This document shows, piece by piece, positions 35,993 to 47,743 of a DNA stretch of 64,000 bases. Numbering within the stretch: position 1 is the first letter of the stretch; each line of letters opens with the position of its first letter. This DNA comes from Cyathus striatus. Taxonomy: Eukaryota; Basidiomycota; Agaricomycetes; Agaricales; Nidulariaceae. Below the pieces are notes generated by a model. The model was not told the DNA's origin. It made no database searches and saw nothing but the letters and a program-made list of their open reading frames with translations. The position numbers were made by a program, and so were the translations under genes. The stretch spans positions 1,178,001 through 1,242,000 of the forward strand of contig JAOVFP010000019.1 in the NCBI GenBank assembly GCA_025738555.1, written 5' to 3'.

Positions 35993-38778
35993 ATAGTAAC
36001 CACAGTACCTGAAGATGCATATGAGTGTCACGAGGTCGGTTTAAAGCCGTAAACCGTGCAAGGGACCTCACCAAAACCGAGAGAGGATATATAGAGAGCC
36101 GACAAAGAGGAGCAGAACTAGGAAAGCACTGAGAGTCATACGAACTATCATCCATCTTCACAACAGTAACGAATGAAGTGGATGTCATGTATGCAGCTTC
36201 ATCTCGTACCAGCTGAGAAATTTTCAAGCAGAGAGGGATTCAAGCAGAATTCAAGCTCAAGGCGTCTGCGGAGTTCCAAACATGAAATCCGTAGCAACAG
36301 GTTCTGCCAGTTTTGTTCACCAGTTCATGGAATGATGGAAGAAAGAATTGAGATGACACCAATTAGTTGCGCCAAATGTCTGGAACTGGGCCAAATAACG
36401 TGCTCCCAGCATCTGACAATTCCAGCTACACAATTATATCAATGACTTTCAAAGACCTCGGGCCAGGAATGCGTGGTTGTATACGTCGCAGCACTGTTCG
36501 GATGTCATGGATGTCCGTCGATCTGCAGTGACTGCTTTCAGATTTGGTACAGATACAAGTTCTAAATTGTGTCAACTTAGTGAAACTCACACAAATTTCC
36601 ATCGAGTTATTGAACTGCCTGCCATAATGGATTTCTCGGGAAATAGGAATTTAGTTGAGATGAGGCGCCAGAGCTGAGCACCCCGACGCCGCCGTAAAAT
36701 CTTTGTTATTGCGTGAAGGAAGAGGTTATATGTAAATACAGGCACACAATGAAGAGAAATCAAATTGTAGAACTGGAAAAAGTAAAAGACGATAAGTCTT
36801 AAGAAGGGTAAGGGATGGGAGGGTAGAGCAAAAGCAAGACTAAGCTGTATACGAGGGGCAGTAGTTAGCAAGGAGGAAAGCAAGAAGAACAGAGACTGCC
36901 CGGTGTGAGAAGAAGTGAGAAAGGAATGTCGACGTGAACCGCCAATTCAGGCGGCTCCACGTAGAATCGGGCCTAGCCTGGTGGCGTGATGAGAGGAGAT
37001 GGCCGCCAATTGATCGCGTAGTAAGGCAGGCGAGCGCCGAGCACTGCCCACCCGCAGCCGACATCGGTTGCAAGCAGAGTCGAACGCTAATGATGTCCCT
37101 GGTAATGAGTCCGTAGTATGTTGGTATATCTAGATTTGCCAAATGCGGTAACGCCACTGGCCACACATGGTTACGCAAGGGTTGCGGCCTCACCAGCTCA
37201 CAACCAGCTCAACTATACTTTACATAATAAGTTGCTTGTAGAGTACGCAGTAGGCACATTAGTCTACATAATTGATGTTATTGATCAAAAATGCGAAAAT
37301 CAGGGAAAGACTTAAAAAGTAATAATCAACCGATGTGCTATATATTGTACTGTAAACATTTAAACCATGATGCTCATAAGTAATTCATCTGCAGAATATG
37401 CATTTAAATTCAACATAAGCTTGTCAATGAGATGTAAAACATAATATCGCATTGTGCATTTGGTTAACGAAACGCTAGTGTCAAAATTCAGTAGTCACAC
37501 ATATTCCTTGCAGCGTACCATGATGTATAGGTCGGATGTAAGTGTGATGCATGTGTTAAAAATTTCCGTGAAAACTTGGTAAAAATGGCGAACTAATTTT
37601 TTGGTCAGACGGCGACTTAACAGCAACATAGTCAATTTAAAATTTAGATGTAACAAGGTACAAAAGACCAGTAAACTTATTTTCTACTTATTCTTCGGCG
37701 GCTTGGCCACAAAGTTTATATGTTATTGTACAATTATTATACTAATACATACATAATCATTAATATTTTAATTTAATGTGTACAAGCTTAATAGCGGAAG
37801 GGCGCCAATGGTTTGCTTGGGTTTGCATGCTCGCAATTTGGCGCTTATAGACGCGCGTTTGAGGTTTACGAGTTTCAGCGAACCGACGTGTCGGGGATGT
37901 CACGTGACCCAATCTAGATATACCAAGATACACAAGACCGCCCGGTAATATCATGTCACCTCCTACTTCAATTGGACCAGTACAAGGTACGTAAGCCTTG
38001 AATTTTGAGAATTGTAGATAGAATCATCAAAGAATCATCCCACGACGGAATCTATCACTAAAGAGACCCGCTGGCTTATGGTGAACTGAACCAGTGATCA
38101 GACTATAATGCACAGAACCTTGAAGGCACGTAACTCTATGTCCCAAGTACTGCCTCTCGTTTTCGCACACGTTTAACTGCTGAAAATCATTGAAATTTCG
38201 GTTATCTCAAGAAATGTGAACAACTTCAGTGTTTCGCTACCCATGTCACCCCCTTGGCACTCAAGTGCAACTCAAGTGTCATACAGGCTGTGTGCAATGT
38301 GCATCCGTGTTGTGATCGTTGGATACCTCACTTCGTGACTTCTATCAGATCGGAAGAAACAGCTTCTGATATGTGCACCGTACTGCTTTTTGCTAAGCCA
38401 GACGAGAGAACAGCCGATATGTCTTATTGGGTTAGCTTAAAGAAGCAGATATGGCAAGTCTCTCTTCACTATAAGGCTAAAATACTCTGAGCTCCCACAG
38501 TTTCTAAATATGAAGTCAGTAAGAATATATTCAAACAGTCCACGAAACGACGCCCATGCACCAAAACCCTGCCGCCTTATAACTACACAGCTTAGAATAT
38601 AGTCATCTAAGCTTCCACACTATGACAGCCAATGACCAAAATAAACTGATATGGTCTGATAGACCACTTCTCAAACTGTGGTTATCTCTCTATATCTCCG
38701 TACGATCATCTTATATATAATACTGGGCTTCACAGAACTTTAGAACACTTAATATCCTAACTTGTACATTGGAACTCG
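35993..38778. other. intergenic, no gene recognised
   Basis: About 2.8 kb with only short frames on both strands. No domain, RNA gene or obvious transposon end was found. Confidence 0.4.
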
Positions 38779-40618
38779 ATGTCCTACGATAGTGGTCTTG
38801 TTGACGCAATATTCCGCGGCGTAAAAGTGAATTATGTGTGCAGTATGTCATCTTTTCGAAGTATGCGCAGTGTATTTGAACACCTTATTTAGCTGCCACT
38901 GTTTGTTCCCTGGCATATGATATTATTATTTCCTTCTTCGATGAGGTATGAATACCCTTAATGAAAATCAATCACTCTTACACTGGTTTGCCTATACTTA
39001 ACAACTTTACTTACAGGTAACGTACATATGGTGGTCAGTTGTTTGTACTCAGTAATCTCCAGTTTATTTATTTCTTATCTTAATGAGCAATAGGGGAATG
39101 AATTGGTCGCTACCAAAGATACTATATATAATTGCAAGATACTACCCATTTTTATTTCTACTGTGAGTTGCAGACCTAGCTTCCTAGCTTTGCCAAAAGG
39201 CTACGTGACTCATTACAATATTAAATAAAACCATCAGAATTGAAACGATTCGTGAGTATCTTAACTTGCGAGTATAAAAAAGTGAATTAAATTGTATGAT
39301 CAGTACCGTACAATATCTTCGCAGGACCTGTAACATTGGTTGTAAGTTTCCTTCAACTTGTGTCACATACATAAGAGATGAACACTTCCTGTTAGATGTA
39401 ACTAATTACCTTGCGCCTCATTATCTATTGTGTCGAGCTCACTTCTATATAGCTGTAAAGTTACTCAAGTGCTCCATGGATGGTAACGTTCTAGAGTTAA
39501 TGTTCGTAAAGTCGCGGTACTTATACTGCGTGATTTCACACGTAGCGGAGGCGTGGTTATCATCAATTCAGCAGTTGACCTCATTTTCATGTTTCGTGTG
39601 AGCGCTATATATGGCAATAGTGTAAAAGGTACGAACCTTAACCAGTTTTCAGAATTACACTTCGCTAAAACTGGCATGAACAGTTATTCTTTTCCTAGCA
39701 GCTCTGTTCTTCGGTGAGAATATGATTTTGTGACGCGCCTCTATTCTTATGAAATTTATGAGTGTATCAGCACAATTTGCGGTATGATGTTCTCTAACTA
39801 CATTATTTATCAGTGCTAATGCATTGACATTAGATTGTAGTCACCTTTTCTTTAATCCTTACCATTAATCAATCCCAAAATACATTCCCTGTCCCTAGAC
39901 TTGGATGCAGTACAACTACTACAACCTCCTTGGTGGTATTACAAACCGTGGTTTTCGCTGTGTCACTTGCTCTACATAGTACGCTAAATTTCACTGATGA
40001 AACTGAAGCTTAAATGTATCTCATAACATTATACATAGTCACATTATTTTTACTTACCATCCGCAAAGCTAGACTTTGGAGTGATTCTAGGGAACAAGGC
40101 GAACTTGCCAATATTTTCAGATATACAGGAAACAAACTCCCACTGCTGACTTCACTCACCCGTGATGGAACACTATGTTTTTTCATTCTGTTCGGTAAGC
40201 AATTCCTCAGTGTTTCTGTTGCTAACTTAGGCGCCATGAAATCTAGTATCAACGATTCCTGTAACCGTAGCTACACTTGATTCTTCCTTGAATGAGAAAA
40301 CTGATCTTATCCACTACGTACTCTAGTATGTCCATTATCTATGTTTATTTTTTCTTGTCTTATACGCTCCTGCAGCTTCTACATTGCAACGTTGTCATAC
40401 CTGGTGCGATATGATCATAGTAAGATCTCTCAAAATTGCTGTTACTGAACGTGCTTTAGGGATCTCGATTAATATTGAACCTGAGAAAATTAACCGACAC
40501 CAGCGATTCGAATGAAAATGCTCCTACGCTGTCACGGTCGATCTTCTTTGCTCAATCTGGTAGTAGAGGGCCCATGAATACATCTGAAGAAGATAGCCAT
40601 GACAGTCGAATTGTTTAG
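38779..40618 (+). CDS. DUF6533 family membrane protein, copy B
   Basis: Start MSYDSGLVDAIFRGVKVNYV at 38779, an intron, then TATVCSLAYDIIISFFDE and YIWW. A donor at GGATG|GTAACG and acceptor ACACGTAG|CGG join to CGGVVIINSAVDLIFMFRVS, then AIYGNS. Further exons give LFLLTIRKARLWSDSREQGE and TSLTRDGTLCFFILFG. The C-terminal GSRLILNLRKLTD is followed by LSRSIFFAQS and ends DSHDSRIV with TAG at 40618. The same exon-intron layout recurs in copies C and D. Predicted multi-helix membrane protein; no known function. It is followed 2.5 kb downstream by SET-2 on the same strand. Confidence 0.75.
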
Positions 40619-43102
40619 TTCAAAACCTCCTTTCATTTTCGATTTAAAGATATGTATTACTTATGTTTAAGTATTTATGGTGCTGGTATCACAGTATTTA
40701 TACTATCATGATTATCGGCATGCAAAGTGACATAGTAATGCAAACTCGCATTTTCGACCCATACCCTTCACACACTTGCCTCAACAACTCTCGGGATTGG
40801 AAGCGATATTCCTCCTCTATTCAAATCTGCAAAATACAATAGGATATTCCAAGATTTCATAAATACAGAACACTATTTATGTCTTGCAAAATGTAAAAAC
40901 TGTACTGTTTAGCTTCTAGCATCTGATATATTTACTCTAAAGAAATACAAGCCAGTCAAAATGTTACTACTATATGATATATCATATTGCAAAAGACAGA
41001 ATGTAAATCGAGTAGGAGGAAGTGAAAATGTTCTGTTCGAAGATGCAGAGCGTGACATCTGCTCTCGAGACGCGTTGAATTCCAATTTCCGCTTGAAGAT
41101 CCATCGGTCTTCAAAGGGACGACCTAATTGACAATCAGCGGACGATGCCGGGTTCTGCTTACGAATCTCATCGTCGCGCCTTGACACAATGTGACAAAAG
41201 TTTGCAACTCCCTGATTTTGGACTAGGCCTCACTTTTTGCTTCATATAATGTCCTACGGTTGGTATAATTTCATGTGTAGAATTATATTACCTATTCAAA
41301 TGTCACAATAATCATTCTATGTCGCCTCCACATATGCTTTAGGATATGTTACTATACCTATTATGTATTTTACTGACAATGTGCTACAGCTGATTTTATG
41401 TACTTAAGTAGTTTACAATGTACCGTAAATACTTATCCATTTGCCTCTTGCTTCCTCCCCTTGTGTGCTATGAGGCCAAATGTAACGTCGTCGTTGTCGA
41501 TGCGTCGTTTATTTCAACATCATGTAATTTGGAAGTAAGAACATTCAGATATATTGGTGTGTTTTTGTAAAATTTGAAGTGGATAGAAGCGATAATGAGA
41601 AAATTCGAAGGGATTTTCAATAAAGTTTGCAATACACTGAGCATGATAATATTAGTATGCAATTTCCATCTGATTGTTCAAATCACGTGTTTCTCGTATA
41701 AGTAGTAATAGGTAGTAATGTACATTTGCATGCACGTATGTACTATTGAAGCCAGTGCCAAATAGCCAGCGCACAATTCTGCGATTTCATCTTCTGTCCA
41801 ACTTCTGTCACCGCACAACGCTGATACACAGCTCCACAACACAATTCGGCTTTCGTGATTAATTTAATCAAGCCTTATTTGCTATAGACGCTGTTCTGGT
41901 TTTGGCTTATCGAATATACGTCTTTCTAAACGAGTGAAAGGTGCCCAAATTCGCTGTAATTTTGATTGTTCAATGATACCAATACTTTTTCTCGTCTGAA
42001 ATCGAGAAATTTGAAGACAAAAGTCAAACTGAAGCTATGTTCTGGAGACATGTTCGGGAGATTATGAGTTCCTAGAACATGACGAGCAGGTATGTTTTCA
42101 GGATTTGACATGTCCTGAAGTTCCGGTAGAGTCACCACCGCTTGATTGCCAGAAGTTCTCATCAAGAGATAAGCTCATCAGCGGTCACTTCCTGTAGTTC
42201 TTCTGAAACGAAAGAAACGTTTCTACGGAGACGCCTTCTTTCTTCTTTCTTGAAGTGAGACCCTTACCTGAGATGTACATAGTCACATATTGTGTTCAGC
42301 GCCGAACCGCAGCTGGGAGCCTCTCGTAGGCGTTTTCTATACCAGAAGAGGTCTTCGTATTTCACGTCGAATTCGGAATCAACGCTCTGGGTCGGGTGTG
42401 AGTTCGCTAAGCTTTATTTGGCCCTGCCCTGTCTGCTTGAACGCTACGAACCCTATGATTCAAATATGCCTCCTTATCTGAGGCTCGAAGTTTGCGGAAT
42501 CTCATTGATGACGATTTACAGGTACGATTTCAGTGACGAAGGACATTCGTACTCATACCAGGTCTAATTTCCTCTACAGATCGACCGGGTCGCTAGATCA
42601 TGACTCTTACGTGCGGATGGCGGATCATACTGTTCAAGCTTCTTGACAGCAAAGCGCAGTCTCGAACTCACTGCCAGCTGATGTGTGGACGTTCGAACCT
42701 CTTAGTCATGAACCACAGTTGCTTACGTTCATGTTTGACAGGACGAGTCGTTGATCTTGCTGCTCACTCTGTCCCACTCTTCCATCTCTTCTCCACCATA
42801 TTGCACTCCCATGAAACGAAAATTGCTTTTAAAGCGCCAGCATAAGAAGAAAACTACACCCACTGCCAATGCCTCGGCCTCTGAAGCACGTACGTACCCA
42901 CATTCACGTTCCGTTTTGTTCCATAATTAACATCGCCGTTAGTCACAGACCGCACCTTACCATCCAACGAGCTAGCCACCGTTCCCACCAGCATAATCCT
43001 TCCAGACATCAGAATCACAGCGTTTGGTATTCGTCTCTATTTTCACGTCACCCACATACATCCAACTCATGCATCGCAGATCGATTCCCATATGCATCCA
43101 CC
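40619..43102. other. spacer between DUF6533-B and SET-2, one unassigned coding-like stretch
   Basis: Plus-strand DNA at 42292-42567 reads like coding sequence (LYLALPCLLERYEPYD, LRLEVCGISLMTIYRYDFSD) and has a possible donor at 42519, but I cannot assign a family or complete a model. The rest is AT-rich without features. Confidence 0.35.
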
Positions 43103-44682
43103 ATGGCGCAGACACGGATGTTCTGCTCCGCCCACACAGAGCCAGTCGCCGCCCGCCCCTCCATCCCTCCCAGCGCGCTCATCTGCACCAGAGTTCCGCC
43201 TGTAGACTCCCACCACGACAACACATGCGAATGTGTGATCTACTTCCGAACTCAAGTCGACCTCTTCAACACTCCCGAGCTAGGCCGTCCTCCTCCCGCC
43301 CTCAAACGCCCAACACCAGCATACGAAATCCGTGAGACTCCATCGATGGGACAGGGCATGTTTGCTACTCGTCCTCTCCAAATCGGTGACTTGATTCTCG
43401 TCGAGAGACCGCTGATTGTGCTTCCTGTCTGTGTGGACGACAGTGCTGTCGAAGAGTGTCCAAAGATGCTACGCGAGCTATTGAAGGAGGGACGGGATAC
43501 CAAGTCGATCGCTGCGCCTGTGGGCTTAGTAGAGCCGATGCTGGAGTTGATGTTCAATAGGATGAGCAAGGAGAACCAGGAGGCGTTTATGGAGCTTGCA
43601 AATGCACATACTGTACTATTTCGACCGATTGTTCGGTCACGCGTCACGCAGGGTCTCCGAACAGAACAAACTCAGGCCTTGTCACGCATCCCAGAGAGCA
43701 TTGAACAAAGGGTCAAGGCAATTAAATAAGGCATAGTTTTGATGTTTTTTATTTTACGTTAGATGTATGTATTATATCATAAAATAGTGTTTCATGTTCG
43801 TCATTGTTAAAAATCTGAGGACAATGAACATTGTTGGCATGAACAAATCTTAAGCATGTCACGCACTGAACTGGTCCCTGAACTGAACAATGAACCCAAA
43901 TTTTCGGTCACGCTCAAAATGAGCGAACAATTGGTCGAAATAGTACAGTACCCATGATCCGAGTAGCCCGAGGTTGAGTTCGATTTGGCGCACTAACAGT
44001 TACGAGCTTACTGAGTTGGGTGAGGAGGGAGATAGGTATGGGGCTATTTTTAAGGAAATGTCGAGGATCAACCATAGGTGTTTCCTCTTTCGTTTTCCTG
44101 CTTCATTCCTGGCTATAACCTATCCCTCGAAGCTGCCGATTTAACTGCACGTTCTCCTTCGATCCAGCCTCTTTCTCATGTCAACTTCGTGCAGCAAAGC
44201 CTATCGCTCGGGGTGAAGAGATATTATCCTGCTACTGCAATTCAGATGATTCAACTACAAAGCGACAAGCCCACCTCAAATCATACTGGTTCTCGTGTTC
44301 CTGCCTCTCATGTATAACACCCGCGGGCGACTCCATCCGTCCGTCAATCCGCACACGCATACATTCGCTCATTGCATTCACTACAAATAACACCATCATG
44401 AACCCGAGGATTGCGAGAGAGGCATACGGCGCTTGCGTTTCGATTATGGAGGATATGGAAGAAGAGGGGATGGAAGGGACTGAGTACTACTGGTGCATTA
44501 TGGAAATGCGTGCCTTAGCATGTTTTAGCTTGTCGAAGTATGGTTCGTCGTCGGTGCAGCAGGGGGAAAGGTGGAGGGAGGAGGCGAAGAAGTTGAAGAC
44601 CGTTACAATTAGGCTTGCTTTGGCGCATGATGGGTGCTTTAAGAAGAATGTATGGGAAACGCTGGGGAGCGGGTGGACTTGA
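43103..44682 (+). pseudogene. SET-domain protein 2, interrupted by a MITE
   Basis: The start MAQTRMFCSAHTEP (43103) is preferred because SET-1 and SET-3 begin a similar distance before the SET domain. Marks: SMGQGMFATRPLQIGDLILV, MFNRMSKENQEAFMELANAH, then the transposon, then SSIWRTNSYELTELG, SRINHSCRFNC across an intron (44078-44132), SFSCQLRAAKPIARGEEI and SYWFSCSCLSC. The C-terminus ends LGSGWT. Segments 43103-43610, 43951-44077 and 44133-44682 sum to 1,185 nt, exactly 394 codons plus stop, so the insertion is the only break and must be young. As it stands, translation would run into the MITE and stop at 43729. Same family and intron position as SET-1 and SET-3. Confidence 0.85.
43609..43950. 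mobile_element. MITE family 1, intact copy inside SET-2
   Basis: The element is 43611-43948 (338 bp), flanked by the TA duplication at 43609-43610 and 43949-43950. The left terminus is CTGTACTATTTCGACC and the right terminus is its complement GGTCGAAATAGTACAG; the inner arms continue with GATTGTTCGGTCACG against GAACAATTGG. No transposase is encoded. TA duplication and TIRs suggest mobilisation by a Tc1/mariner-like transposase located elsewhere. Host codons on both sides align with SET paralogues once it is removed. Confidence 0.85.
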
Positions 44683-45590
44683 AGCCGGACGTTACGCATT
44701 ATCGTTAACGATTTTTCTTGGACGTGTACAGTAGTTCTTGTGAGTCAGATTTCTAGTGTTATGTTGGACTAGCTTTTCGCTCATCATCGTATTTCACTTT
44801 AATATTCAGTTGTACAAACGATAGTTAATACTCGTAACTATGCCGATTTCACTGTCAGTTCTGTTACAGCACCATAAGTATGGAAAGGAGCGTCAACTAG
44901 TTGTATATGAATTGTTCAAACGTTTCGACCTCCCAATCTGTCCTCTGAATCCTTAGTCCCGGTGTCGTAAAAGGTATAATTAGTGGATGTGCTATATTTA
45001 GTCTGTGCTGCGATCCTGAGAACATTTTGATATTCCGGTGTCCGTGAAACGCGATACTTGTAATACCTACCCCAAAGGCGCCTATTGATGGCGTTTAGGG
45101 CATGGGTTTCTCCGAGTCCAAGGCTTCTCTGTGTAACTCCACGATCGGCTCTAGTTATTGTGAGTATCCGTTTTTCTGCCCTTTCTTTTATTCTTTTATT
45201 CTTCTTCCGACACAATTACTAGTCAATGGCCACTATTCTCTCTTCTATAGACGCCCTTTATGAATTCTACGAAGAGGTTGAGCAAGTCTATCTCCACCTT
45301 ACACCCGTTGAACGTTTAAAAGGTCATTGTTCCCGTTGTTCCGGGAATTTGGTATGGATCTAATATGAAATGTTCATGATAATATACTAATGAAGCGTAA
45401 TGTCGTTATCGCGGAAAATACAGTCATCTCGGCTTCCATGACATAACGTACAATGGCCCCAAAGATAAGCAGCGGAGATCTTCTCATGCTGTGCGTTCAA
45501 TTACTTATAAGCCTGCCGGGATTGTTTACTAATGTCCTGAACTTATCGAACCTAAGCCTGCTCCATATCCCAAATATACGATAGAACTCG
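44683..45590. other. spacer between SET-2 and DUF6533-C
   Basis: A 99-codon minus-strand frame at 44916-45215 has no family signature. Otherwise it is the DUF6533-C promoter side. Confidence 0.4.
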
Positions 45591-47389
45591 ATGTCTGACG
45601 ATAGTGGACTAATAGATGCGATATCCCTCGGTGTAACGTTGAATTATATAACCGGTACGTCGTCTCAAGAAATCTGTACTGGTTGTTTAATATCTTGCCT
45701 AGCTGCCGCTGCGGCTTCACTAGCGTATGACATTTCCATCTCCTTCTTTGACGAGGTATGTCAATGATTCAAGAACGAATTCATGAGTCCAGGCTTATAC
45801 TGTACTTAAACAATACTTCCAGGTAAAATATATATGGTGGTCAGTGAAGCGTACTTGGTATGACTTCTGGCTTGCTTCTTGCTGACCTTAATGAATTATC
45901 AGTGGGATGAGTTGGTCACTGCCAAAAATACTATACATATTCGCAAGATATTACTGCCCGCTCTATATATTGTAGGTCTAATTTTGTCATTGGACTAGTA
46001 ACAGACTTATCTAACTTTTGAGTGATTAGGGCAGAGGCTATTCGTAAGCACCTATACCTAGGACGCGAACAAATGTCTTATTAAAGGATACATGTAGTAC
46101 CACTCAACATTGCCACAGGACCAGTAACATTAGCTGTAAGCTAACGCCCATATTACCGTATTTTGAACTAATACTTATTTATAGCTGTAATTAGCTGCTC
46201 AGCGTCTGTCACGAATTATGGTGATCTTATATATTCACACAGCTGTAAAGGTGCAGTTTGGTTCCATGGATGGTAATGTTCTTCAGCTGATGTCTTCAAC
46301 GCCGTGGCGCTTATCTTGTTCCATTTCACACGTAGCGGTGGTCTGGTGATCATCACGTCCACAATCGACCTCATTTTTATATTTCGTGTAAGCGCTATCT
46401 ATGGAAATAGCTTGAAAGGTGAGATATTTTCAAGTTGTCAGAATGTCAAGATAACTGAAACATGAAAAGTTATATTATTCCTAGCTGTGTTGTTCATCGG
46501 TGAGATTTTTAATTTGTTGAGGCGACTTTTTCCTTACGAAGTATATGAATCTCTCAGCACAATTCGCGGTTTGACATTCTCTAATCTACACTCATGATCT
46601 ATTCTTAAGTATCACCATTAGGTAACAGTTACCATAACGTTAATGATTACGATTTCTCAATCCGAAAATCAACTCGTGGTCCCAGGATTTGGATGCGCAA
46701 CAGTCGCTATCGCATCCCTGCAGATATTGCAAACTGTGGGGTTCAGTATGTCGCTCGCTCTTCATAGTAAGCTTGGCTTCATCACCGACACAGTTGCCTT
46801 AAGACATCTGATCCGATTGTTCTATAGCTATATTATTCCTTCTTACAATCCTCAGAGCCAGAATTTGGAGCGTTTCTAAGGAACTTGGTGGAGTCATCAA
46901 AATATTAAGTTGTAGACGAAATGAATTCCCACTCCTGACGTCAGTGCTCCGCGATGGAACGCTATATTTCTTCTTGCTATTCGGTAAGGCATGTTCTCAC
47001 CGTATACATGTTACTAATCGGAAATCTAGTTTCAACGATTCCTGTAACACTAGGTGCAGTGGATCCTACACTAGATATTAAATTTGGATTTTCAGGCTAC
47101 GTATTCCAGTGTGTCCATTATCTATATTCTCTTTGTTCCTTCTCATACGTGCTGGCAGTTGGTACATAGCAAGCTTGTCATTTTTGGTGCGACCTACTAA
47201 GATCTCTCAGTACTTCCGTTGCTTAGATTGATTCAGGGGTCTCGATTAATATTGAATCTGAGAAAACTAACCGACTTCAGTGATGCAAATGAAAATGCAC
47301 CTGCGGTGTCACGATCTATCTTTTTTGCACAGACCGGTAGAGGGACAAATACATCGGAAGACGAAGTCTATGACAGTCCAGTTGTTTAG
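45591..47389 (+). CDS. DUF6533 family membrane protein, copy C
   Basis: Start MSDDSGLIDAISLGVTLNYI (45591), an intron, then AAAAASLAYDISISFFDE, VKYIWW and GMSWSLPKILYIFARYYCP. Later: CKGAVWFHG, CGGLVIITSTIDLIFIFRVS and AIYGNS; VTLMITISQSENQLVVPGF and MSLALHS; LRDGTLYFFLLFG; VSTIPVTLGAVDPTLDIKFG; GSRLILNLRKLTDFSD and SRSIFFAQTGRGTNTSEDE, with TAG at 47389. Nearly every exon has a counterpart in copy D. Role unknown; the DUF6533 N-terminal helix with D-E-V and Y-I-W is clear. It converges on SET-3, with 355 bp between the two coding ends. Confidence 0.78.
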
Positions 47390-47531
47390 TTATTGGCCTG
47401 TGAGACGAGACAAATATCTTTTATCTTTCTGTTTAGTTAAATGCCATATTTGTATTTTTATAAGAGCTCAGCTCATATATATTCGTCATTGACGTTGCAT
47501 TTGCTTCAAGTTTGTTTATAGAACCAATAAA

Positions 47532-47707
47532 TATGACGGTCAAAATGCACCGGATTCATAAGAGGTTCTGTCAATTATAAGAACTCATGAAATATGGGTT
47601 GAATGTTTGCGCTACAGAAAATGCTTGCGCTGGGACCAAAAACGTGTGCGCCGAACAGCGCGCGAAATGTTTGCGCACCTTATTAAATGTGCACTTTGAC
47701 CGTCATA
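47532..47707. mobile_element. MITE family 2 (TA target), 172 bp
   Basis: The ends are TATGACGGTCAAAATGCAC and its complement GTGCACTTTGACCGTCATA, with one mismatch in 19. TA occurs at both edges, consistent with a TA duplication. The interior is rich in TTTGCGC and GCGC words. It lies in the 355-bp gap between the convergent DUF6533-C and SET-3 genes. The terminal sequence differs from family 1. Confidence 0.72.
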
Positions 47708-47743
47708 CGTAAGTAGTCATAACAAACTAATCATCGAAATCGC

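Noticed and set aside
39478..39545. Shared in-frame stop after the FHGW-like codons in three DUF6533 copies, suggesting that all are pseudogenes
   Set aside because: The TGG-TAA is a splice donor (TG|GTAA). In copies B, C, D and A an acceptor about 60-70 nt downstream joins in frame to CGG(L/V).
43611..43950. MITE in SET-2 acting as an intron that keeps the gene functional
   Set aside because: Splicing at the element's own GT and CAG leaves 4 extra nt and leads quickly to a TGA.
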